64,000 nt of DNA from Apodemus sylvaticus (lineage: Eukaryota; Chordata; Mammalia; Rodentia; Muridae), in assembly GCF_947179515.1 (NCBI RefSeq), contig NC_067477.1:117253562-117317561 (forward strand), written 5' to 3'. Shown piece by piece: positions 55,616 through 64,000 of the stretch; within the stretch, counting starts at the first letter, position 1, and every line of letters begins with the position of its first letter. The notes below the pieces were generated by a model. That model was given only the letters and a program-made list of their open reading frames with translations. It was not told the origin of the DNA and made no database searches. A program made the translations under genes and the position numbers.

Positions 55616-56359
55616 ATATCTTTAAAAGTCATATCTGCTTTTGGAATTTTTAAGGGGAAGGAGAGAGTTTGAATAATGTATTAAGTCATTAGATGAGACT
55701 TTTTTCTTATTTTACTAGGTGATGAATTTATTCATATACATATCTGAGTTTTACATTTATCCTTGAACAATATTTTATTTCTATTGTCTCTGGATTGTCT
55801 GTCTTATCTTAAGTTTTAACTTATTCACATAAATTTGTTCATGCTTCTTAAAGTCTGCATTTTTTTCTAATATTATTTATGACTACTATTTTTTTTTCTA
55901 CAAATCTTGGTAGCAATTTTCCCATTTCACTCATCTCCTGAGAGAACCAGATATGACATGATTGGCTTTTTTTCCTGCTGTGTGCTAGTGTTTTCATGCT
56001 TTCCCTCCTGGTCTCTGTACCGCTGCCTCTTTCTCTTTACTCCACATTAGGATGTCGTCTAGTCTCCCTTTTCTATTTTGTAAAGTAGATATTAGTTCAT
56101 TAATTTTTATTCTCCCCAGTTTTCTAACACATATTACATTTCTGCCTTGGCAATATTCCACATTTTGGGGAAATACTTTCACCATGAACACATGTATGAA
56201 AGTGTCAAGATTAAGTCCATTCATCTGTCAACTAATTAAAATCAGTTCTATTGGTTTAGTTATGAATGTCTAATTGGGGGCTGAGGAGCTGGTACCCTGG
56301 CTGTTTCCACTTGCCTAGCATGTGTGAGCATTGGTCTGATTTCCATCACTAAAATAAGT
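55616..56359. other. AT-rich sequence, possibly old L1
   Basis: T-rich on +, with words such as TTATTCACATAAATTTG, consistent with a very decayed antisense L1, but no certain match. No gene seen. Confidence 0.35.
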
Positions 56360-57140
56360 TGGCATTTTCTAGAAGTTTCTTCAAACATAAGTCATGAAAG
56401 GTATATTTATATCACTTAGCTTTTTCTATCTAGACACACGTCCACTCCTTTCTACTGCTGTGTAGAACTCCATTGTATGAACGATGCTTCAACTTCCTTG
56501 TTCATTCTCCCATTGATAGGCATTTATTGCACATAAAACTGGTAAACATGTTTGTGTACCTGCCTGTCACAGACATGCTGTCATCTGTCATGGAGGCTAA
56601 ATCATGACTGCATGCTTAACACTTTAGGAAATGGTCAAAGTAATTTCCAAAGCTATTGCATTATGTTCTATTTCCACAGTCTATAAAATTGCCATTTTAT
56701 TTCATGCTTGTAGCACAGCTCAGAATGAGCTCCCACTTCAGGTCGATGTCTCGTCGAGTCTCTTGATCTTTGGCACTTACAGTTTTGTTGTTATTATTGA
56801 TGTTTGCTCTCCTATTGTTGTGTTTCAAATAACTTCTGTATACAAGTCCTTTATCACAGTTCTGCTTTGTTCATGGTCTCTCAGTCTGGGGCTTGTCCTC
56901 TCAGTAATAGACGGTGTCTTTTGAAAGGCAGAGGTCTTATTTTAATTTAGTCAAACGTATCAATTTTATGGATCGTGCTTACAGTAGTGTATATTTTAAG
57001 GTCTTTGCTTGATCCAACTATACTAGGATTTTTCTGCTGCCTGCATTTTCTTCTAGATGTTTGACAATTTTAAGATATATGATTTAACTTGAGCTGTTGT
57101 ATGAGGTTGAGAAAGGTCTGTGATCTGTTGTGCTATGAGG
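56360..57140 (-). mobile_element. Ancient L1M ORF2 fragment, antisense
   Basis: AACTCCATTGTATGAACGATGC, GATAGGCATTTATTGC, CAGTTCTGCTTTGTTC, GTCAAACGTATCAATTTTATGGATCGTGCTT and GGTCTTTGCTTGATCCAACTATACTAGGATTTTTCTGC...TTTTCTTCTAGATGTTTGACAATTT follow an antisense L1M ORF2 with deletions. Confidence 0.65.
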
Positions 57141-58182
57141 TGTGCGTTGATGTTTGTTTAATGCATGAGCATGCACAAGGACCATTGAAAAGTAGAGAAT
57201 TTACTCTATTTAACTCTGAGTAGCTTCTCTTGCTAAATCTTGAGAGACTCACCTTTCCTCAGAAGCTCCTGAGAAAGACTAACGAAGGCAGATGGTGGTA
57301 GTCTACAAGGGTGTTAATAGACTTGAAAGTGAAATAATTCACAGTCACTTGAGAACAGATGCAAAACACTACTTTCCAGACTCTTCTCTTATAAGAAAAA
57401 GAGAGCTAAGATACTGAAGGACTGGAAACCAAATGTTTGGGCAAAATTCCAGTGCCTTGCAGTCATTTGACAGTGGAGAAGGGTGCGGACAGATTTGTTT
57501 CCTGCCTGCTACAAATCACTGGCAAGGAACCCACTTCAGTGACACAAAGAAATGAATACCCTTTATCTCTGAGGATGGAAGGAAGGAGAGGAAGAAAGAT
57601 CTTCCTGACTCAAGAAGCCCCACAGGTGTGATTCGAGATATGGAAGCCATGAAAGAGAAGGGCAGACGCAGTGGGGACCAGGAGCAGAGGCAGCGTCTCT
57701 GTGAAGCTAGGACTAGACCGGTCAAGCTGAGAACCCCACCGCCTCTTATGCAGCCTCACACTGAGCCACGAGCGGAGGGCAGGGCCCCTCTGTGGTGCAG
57801 GCTCCCAGTCAGCATCCCATGATCGGCTGATGCTCATGTTGTAACCGCCTCAAACTCAGTTATTTATTTCAAAATTCTACAGTGATTTTTTTTTTTATAC
57901 ATACTAAGTTTGGTTACAGTTTGTTATGTGGGAACTCAGAGTTCAGGGGCCACTTCAGGCCAAGTTCAGGTTAACAGAATACAAAGGAGATGGACTTATA
58001 AAGGCAAAGCCTGTAGCCTCCTTGGACAAAGACTGGGAAGCTTAAACAGTGCTCAGATCTATAGTTGAGCAGGGAAATGAGGCTCTGAAGTTATGCCACC
58101 AGGGAGATCACCCATCACTGGTGGAAGTGATGAACTCTTCCCTATGGAGATCCTAACCTGCTCACCATGACTGCCTGGCATG
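57141..58182. other. Unassigned non-coding sequence
   Basis: No repeat or exon recognised except a T9 run at 57887. Confidence 0.4.
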
Positions 58183-58284
58183 CCCACAGTTCCGGCTTAC
58201 CCACAGGTCCGACTTACCCACAGTTCCGGCTTACCCACAGGTCCGGCTTACCCATAGTTCCGGCTTACCCACAGGTCTGCCTCT
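58183..58284. repeat. 17-bp minisatellite with 34-bp higher order
   Basis: Six units of CCCACAGTTCCGGCTTA-type sequence in which TTCCGG and GTCCGG(A) variants alternate strictly, so the 34 bp dimer is the recent amplification unit. The last unit is degraded. Confidence 0.93.
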
Positions 58285-58597
58285 AATAACCTCTGATCTG
58301 TCTCCCAGCTTTGGCCTCAGTGTAGTTTCCAACAATCTGAGGTTCTCATTCAGCACACACTCAATTCTGCCACCCACCCTGTCCACTTCTAAGTGCTCAG
58401 TCCTATCTGTCTACACTGCAGATACTACTGATCTAAAATATGACATGGCACCCAAGAGAGGAGCCAGCCAGGACTTCCAAACCTAAGTGTGGGTCAGAGG
58501 AATGGCACATGGGGCACAAAATCGAGCCTGTATAGACAGGCACAGACTATGTTTTCTGTGTTACTAAGTGGATAAGAGAGGAGAATGGGAGCTTGGG

Positions 58598-58772
58598 GCG
58601 CTGGGATGTAGCTCAGTGGTAGAGCACATGGTGAGCACGCATGAAGTCCTAGGTTCAGTCCCGAGCACTGCATAAAATAGGCTCTCAGGAGGAAGGGACA
58701 AGAGAATCAGAAGTTCAAGGTCATCCTTGGCTGTATAGTGAGTTTGAAGACAGACGGGGCTACTTGAAAATA
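58598..58772 (+). mobile_element. B4 SINE (ID + B1 fusion)
   Basis: GCTGGGATGTAGCTCAGTGGTAGAGCACATGG (ID/tRNA-like A box), CTAGGTTCAGTCCCGAGCACTGC (B box), then the B1-like GAATCAGAAGTTCAAGGTCATCCTTGGCTGTATAGTGAGTTTGAAG. Followed by (TG)n. Confidence 0.85.
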
Positions 58773-58817
<45 letters not shown>

Positions 58818-58845
58818 ATATATATTATACATATATACACATATA
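58773..58845. repeat. (TG)n then TA-rich microsatellite
   Basis: (GT)~19 at 58774-58811, then ATGTGTAATATATATTATACATATATACACATATATG, grown at the tail of the B4. Confidence 0.95.
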
Positions 58846-59769
58846 TGTGAGGGTAACAGGGGCAAGGAGGATGATAAAGAAATTTCCCATTCCAGCCCTC
58901 AGGCTCCATCTTCAGGAAGTAATCTCTATTATTACTGTATCACATGTCCTTAGTCTTCCAAAGTTACTGTGTATACAAAATAGAATATATATACACGCTC
59001 CCAGGTTGTATTAAACTTCAACCCCAAGGGGAGAGACTCATTCACTTGCTCACTCAACTTTTCTTTCAGATGGACTCGACATCAAGGAGAGGATAGCAAA
59101 GGCTAGCCCAGTGCCTACATCCACAGCCTGGGGGCAGATGCAGGTAACTGCTGACAACCACAGAAGTGAAGATGTTATAACCTGAGACCCGGTGAAGAAA
59201 TATAGGTGAACGTCTGAACTGTAAAGCCACAGCCACATCCGTCATCGTCAAGGGCCAGCCGTCGACAAGCCTGGCACTGGAGACCTGTCTCTGGACATGG
59301 CTCCTGCGGGGTTTCTAAGCTGTTTCTCCTCAAGCTCTGGGACTGTGCCGTGACTCACCTTCCTCCACCCTCTGTGGAAGAGGCTCACGTGACTCAGCCC
59401 CCGCCCATTCTCTCTGTCACTCAAAGCTGCTTCAGCATCACAACACAGGAAATGATCCCCTGGGACTCAGGCAGACGGACAGCACGGCCTGGTCGACCCA
59501 CACTGACTGCCACTCGGTGTCTGAAGTATGGTTGAGGTTTCTCTGGCTTTTCGGGGACTTATCTTCCAGGAGATATGTGAGTCAGCAGAAGGTTTTGTCG
59601 GTCTGAGATGCTAAAACAAAACCATAGCTGACTGGGATGTAAACGGCATCGTTAGTCCCCACAGGACTAAGAGCAGGTATATCTAAGGACAAGGCGGATA
59701 GAGCATGCGGCCAGCGTCTTCTTGTTGTGCCTCCGATGGCAGAGGAGCTGGGGAACACTCAGAGTCTCG
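58846..59769. other. Unassigned non-coding sequence
   Basis: No supportable feature. Confidence 0.4.
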
Positions 59770-59890
59770 TTGTTTGGTTGTCTAAAATAAGGTCTTGCTT
59801 TACAGCCCAAGCTGGCCTTGAACTCACCATCTTCCTGTACCGGCCCCTCAGATGCTGAGATCACAAGTGTGTGCTATCCCAGCTTCATAG
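59770..59890 (-). mobile_element. B1/B4-type SINE, antisense
   Basis: AAATAAGGTCTTGCTTTACAGCCCAAGCTGGCCTTGAACTCACCATCTTCCTG...CAGATGCTGAGATCACAAGTGTGTGC. Confidence 0.75.
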
Positions 59891-59984
59891 TGTTTCCTTT
59901 ATTCAATTATTTTTAAATGCTTTTTGCTTCTTTAAAAACCTGTGTTATTTGCCAGGGCCTGGGAGTGGTGGTCAGGAGGCATGT

Positions 59985-60117
59985 ATACACACAACACAGT
60001 GCACATGTGGACGTTGGAGGGCAAATTGCAAGCATTGTGTGAGTTCTGGGATTGAACTCAGGTCATCATGCTTGGCAGCAAGGGTATGTGCAAGATGAGC
60101 CATCTTTCCAGCCCTTA
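59985..60117 (-). mobile_element. B3 SINE, antisense
   Basis: GTGCACATGTGGACGTTGGAGGGCAAATTGCA ... GTTCTGGGATTGAACTCAGGTCATCATGCTTGGCAGCAAGG ... GATGAGCCATCTTTCCAGCCC. Confidence 0.85.
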
Positions 60118-61737
60118 CTGTTTCTCTTCTAAGGCAGGAATCATATTCAGAAGGGTTTACTCCTTCTGGACCTAAAAATCTCCTCAAAGCTTTGCCTTTA
60201 AATAGCATCTCCACAGTGGTTAGAATTTTAATGTATGGACTTAGGGGCAACACAAACCATTGGTTTACAGCACAGATCCTTACAACACAAGCCACAATTG
60301 GCTCCTGGGATTGGGAGCTGAGCTTGCAGGGGACAGGGAGGAAGTTCAGCTCCATCCATCTAAGCAGAATCCTCACTGTCAGGGAATCCCAGATCTGTGT
60401 CTGGTTCCCTGACAAGCCAAAGCCAGGACTGGCACATCCATGCGTCTATTGGGAGCTGTTGACTATTGCCCAGTCGGCTCAAACACATAGCTGGGCACAG
60501 TACCCCGTCTTCTTCCTGAGCCCTGCTCTACCCTCTCTCTGCCTCTGTTTCCCTGAATGGCCCCACCGGCTGCCCTAAACCCTCATCCGGATATCCTGAA
60601 ATTTATTTTGCCTCTTCCTTCTTACCTTTGTTGTGGTCAGTAATGGAAATTCTTCAATGCCCCACAACATTTGTTTCCTTCCCAGCCCCTGCTTCTGTTT
60701 CTGCAGGCCCTTCCCCCTGCAAGTTCTCATTCAAGAGTTTGTCTCTGGACTTGGCGTCTACAACCAAGAGACTTTTCAAGTCTTAGGATACTTTGCTCAA
60801 TGCAGGCCTAGCGGCAGTTCCCCCACATAGAGGTCCAGCAGATGGTACAGGGAGCCTCCCAAGGAACAAATTGTTGAAGAACCACTATAGGAAGTGTTGA
60901 GGAATAGGTGAAATTGCAGAATGACTGTGCTGTCCAGGGTAACCACTCTCCAGGAATTACTAAGTTCAGCTACAGGAAACAAAGATTCCACCTTCTAGAC
61001 CTTTCAGACTTCCACAGGGTGCAAGAACCCAGTTTTGTTAATGAAACAAACTCACATCCAAACTACCCCATGAATAAATGCCTTGTGCCTGCCTGTTGGG
61101 CTTTCCTTACTCTGGGTCTCACTCTTACCTCCAGCACAATCACCCATGGCCACAGACCTCACTGCTAATGGACACAGGTATGCCACGCTGTTCTTGGGTC
61201 ATGGTCCAACTCTCTTATTTCTATGCCCTTCTAGTTGATGTGCATTACACTGTGCCCTGCCTTTCATAGCTACCTGGACCATCCCTGCCACCACCTTCAA
61301 GGAGCTGCTATCCCTTTGCTCTAAGTCTGATTCTTCCTTTTGCCTCCCTCCTCTGCACATTTTATTCATGTCCTACTACGAGACACAGGCTGATCTATCT
61401 ATTCATTATAAGCTGTGTGTGTGTACATGCGTCTTCATTGCAGAGCTAGAAATTAAGATGGTAGATGCTGTGTCTTGGTCGCAGAGCTTAACCCCTGCAA
61501 GTGACCCAGAGATGTCTCAAGAGCTATGCTATCTTAGGATTAAGGACCCCTCCCCCAACATCATGTTGTGTGTATTTGACTCTATCCCTCTGCTATGTCA
61601 TCTCGCAAGACTTCTCAAAATCCCTCCACTCCTACAATGGATTGGGGTTAAAAGAGGTCCAACTCCAAAAAGAACCATTGGGCGTCACGCTTCTTTCATT
61701 GCAGTAACTACAATATCTGACTAGAAGAAACTTACAG
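60118..61737. other. Unassigned non-coding sequence
   Basis: Frames of 128 and 147 codons around 59972-60578 overlap on both strands and one runs into the B3, so they are treated as chance. Confidence 0.4.
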
Positions 61738-62090
61738 GGTATTAGAGTTTCATCTGTGTTGTGATAAAGGAAACTCTGGCAAAAGGTAACTTTGGAAAGG
61801 AAAGAGTTAATTAAGGGACTACCAAGGCAAGCACTTCAGCAGCCAGTGATATCACATCCACAGGCCATAGCAGAGAGAAAAGAATACATCTTGCTGCCTA
61901 CTTTCTCTTATCTAGCTTTTTCTTATCTTGTATAATTTAGGACTCCAACCCCCTAGGGAATGATATCACCCAAAATGGACGAGACACTACCCAAAAGACG
62001 TACCCATAGGCCAACTTGATTAGGGTAACTTCTTACTGAAAACTCTCTTCCTAGCTAATTCTAGTTGACTCGGGTGACAATAAAAGCTAA
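61738..62090 (-). mobile_element. Old MaLR LTR (MT-like), antisense
   Basis: TATTAGAGTTTCATCTGTGTTGTGATAAAGG...AACTTTGGAAAGGAAAGAGTTAAT on the left, and a right end with CCTAGCTAATTCTAGTTGAC, mirror the antisense MT/MaLR LTR. Diverged. Confidence 0.5.
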
Positions 62091-62169
62091 CCATCTCAGG
62101 ACAGGATTTACAGTTCAAGGAGATACGATCTGTCATGCAGGGAAGTCACAGCAACTGAACTATGCAGCA

Positions 62170-62245
62170 ACTTGTCACATTGCTACATTGTTAGACTTGT
62201 CACATTGCTACATTGTTAGACTTGTTACATTGCTACATTGTTTCT
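62170..62245. repeat. 25-bp minisatellite, 3 copies
   Basis: Units start at 62170, 62195 and 62220 (ACTTGTCACATTGCTACATTG plus TTAG). The third has one substitution (GTTACA) and a diverged end. Confidence 0.95.
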
Positions 62246-62433
62246 GTCAGCAAGCAAAGAGAGATGACCGCTGATGCTCAACTGACACCAGCTCATGAAA
62301 CTGTATTTCACATTCTTCAGTTAACCCTTTCTAGAAACACCCTGACAGACACAGGAGTGTGTTTCCAGGGTGATTCTAAATCCAGTCCAGTTGATGATGA
62401 AGATCACGGTGTGTGAAGTGACACACATACTCG

Positions 62434-62748
62434 TGTTGGCTAGCCTTGTATCAACTTGACACACAAACTAGGGTTACCTGCAAAGAGAGATCCCGCAGTT
62501 GAGAAAAATGCTTCTATCAAATCCAGTTATAAGCAGACCTGTAGGGCATTTTCTTAGTGGTTGATGGAAAAGGAACGAACCCATTGTAGGTGATGCCATC
62601 CCTGGGCTGGTGCTCCTACATCCTGCAAGAAATATGGAAGTGTAAAACAAATAAACCCTTTCTGCCTCAAACCTGAGCAAAACGAAAACCAAACTTGTAT
62701 TTTGATCATGGTATTTTGTTGCAGTAACAGAAACCATAACTAAGATGA
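62434..62748 (+). mobile_element. MT-family MaLR LTR, internally deleted
   Basis: TGTTGGCTAGCCTTGTATCAACTTGACACAC, CCTGTAGGGCATTTTCTTAGTGG, GATGCCATCCCTGGGCTGGTGCTCC, GGAAGTGTAAAACAAATAAACCC and CATAACTAAGA. About 80-100 bp between the GGCTGGTGCTC block and GGAAGTGTAA block are missing compared with the copy at 41142. Confidence 0.85.
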
Positions 62749-64000
62749 TGTTGTATTGCATTGTCTTACTGATATCAGACAACCCAAAGCTTCAAGGTCA
62801 CCACTGACTAGATAGTCAGTCATACGTCATTAGAGATGATTTCTCTCTGCTCGGTACCAGTAAGCTTGTTCAGCCATAAGAATGTTTGGAAAGAAAAAAA
62901 AGAACTAAAGGGAATGGACTGATACCACAGTTTGGTATGTTTGGTAAAAGGGGGTCTGTGTTGCACAGCCAGGATGGGCCTCTTCAGTTTCCTCAGTTCC
63001 TTCCCATCTTTCCAAGCCTCTGGCCCCCAGCTGACTGGCTGTGAGGTGCAGGTCAGCTCTAAGGAAGCTCTGAGTCACAGTCTAATGTACTTCGCAGGCC
63101 TTGTCATTTGCAACCAGACCCACTTCTTGCTCTGCAGTCTCTCCGGTTTTATGGCTGAAAACATCTGTATGGAAATAGGCTCTGCCAAAGCAGCGACTCC
63201 CCACCCTGTTTCTGCACTTCCAGTGCTGTGTCTTTCTAGAAGCTCATTTCTGAATGGCCGGCATCCATGAAATGTGCAAAACCCCGAGGCCAGCAACCGA
63301 GCACAGCAGGCTGGAGCAGGAAAGAGATTAGGCCCACAAGCAAAGAAACAAGGACCACTGTCAGCTAGAGGGATTCTCTAGTTCCTGCAGATACTGTGTT
63401 CAAAGCTCAGACTCAGAGGGGATTTTTCAGCTCTGCATCTGGGAGCTATTTCAGATGCAGCTCACCCCCTCTCATGCCTGTGTCGTCCCTCAGTGGCTCT
63501 GGCTGCATTCCCTGCTCCTCCCGGTCTCAGTGAGAAGCAGGCACAGGGACTGTCTTGTGAACTCATTTGCTCTCCCAGTTCTCTCTGCACCTGCTGCCTC
63601 TAGGGCCTTGAATCCAGCAGTTTCCACAGCAAACAGTCATAAACAGCCGGAAGGGCCCAGTCAGCTGGGGGCCGGTGATCCTTCTCTTGGAATTGAAGGA
63701 CTGAATTTTTGGGACAGTTGGTTTTAGAGGTCCTAGTGTTAAAGTGTTGGAGACTGCTTACCAAGCTTCCCCCCACAAGGTTTAGGAGACTCGGGTAGAC
63801 CCAACTCCCCCTGCAGTCTCCATCCCTCTCCTTATGACACAGTCCGGGGAGCAGCTGGGCAGAGCAGACACTGCTCTGAAATCAGGCCGTGCATCTAACA
63901 AGGGGTGTCTTTGTGGTTCACACTCTGCCCATGTTCTTTTTTCTGTGTTAGCTTCCCAGACTGCTAACACAGGATATCCCTTGAGAGAAGGGCCCCTGTG
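62749..64000. other. Unassigned non-coding sequence
   Basis: No repeat or exon identified with confidence. Moderately GC-rich from 63000 on. A 112-codon frame at 62932-63270 has no recognisable domain. Confidence 0.4.

Noticed and set aside
58598..58670. tRNA gene (A-box and B-box like sequence)
   Set aside because: It is the ID/tRNA-derived head of a B4 SINE; no cloverleaf acceptor stem is apparent. The same applies to the B2 heads.

Overview
The window looks like mammalian nuclear DNA from a murid rodent, most likely the mouse lineage (Mus). The evidence is the repeat content: B1, B2, B3 and B4 SINEs, L1 tails with mouse-type 3' UTRs, older Lx-type L1 pieces, MT and ORR1 MaLR LTRs, URR1-like hAT elements, MIR and L2 relics, and a VL30-like gammaretroviral ERV. 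There is no bacterial-style gene organisation. I recognise no complete protein-coding gene. Nearly all longer ORFs are chance frames or translations of microsatellites. The only host-gene candidate is one small putative exon at 156-211 with good splice signals. The rest looks intergenic or intronic.

Layout. 0-9 kb: B3 SINE, a MaLR LTR, an L2 relic, a long decayed antisense L1M with younger insertions, and two Lx L1 3' UTR pieces. 9-18 kb: repeat-poor, comparatively GC-rich unique DNA holding two exact and one near-exact CTCF-type motifs, a G-quadruplex motif and promoter-like GC-box/CCAAT clusters; this is the best candidate regulatory block. 18-31 kb: an unusual cluster of unstable DNA, with three ~520-550 bp TG/CA arrays in alternating orientation, a ~350 bp interstitial telomeric tract, a ~550 bp CT/CA array and an ~810 bp GGAA/GGGA polypurine tract grown at the 3' end of a SINE inside an old L1. 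32-38 kb: ancient MIR and MLT1 relics and unique DNA.

38-45 kb: an ERV cluster. An ERVK-like solo LTR is followed by an antisense LTR lying back-to-back, 9 bp away, with the 5' LTR of a ~5.65 kb degenerate VL30-like provirus (39298-44952). The provirus has a tRNA-Gly-type primer binding site, an AT-rich leader, broken gag capsid and nucleocapsid, protease, RNase H and integrase remnants, no reverse transcriptase core and no env. Its two LTRs share R-U5 but not U3, so it looks mosaic or rearranged. An MT LTR with a clean 5 bp target duplication sits in the leader.

45-64 kb: mostly unique sequence with scattered SINEs, a probable twin-primed (5'-inverted) Lx L1, two mouse-type L1 3' ends (one inside a B1 with a 14 bp target duplication), a B4 split by an antisense ORR1, a foldback structure of ~460 bp at 54279-54739 that I cannot assign to a repeat family, two minisatellites and more MaLR LTRs.

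I see no new enzymatic or defence system. The features most worth a second look are the foldback element, the U3-discordant ERV with its inverted LTR, the tandem M-box/AP-1 repeats in its leader, the telomeric tract, the microsatellite/polypurine cluster and the divergent CTCF-type motifs. All repeat-family names were assigned by eye from recalled consensus features, without a database search.
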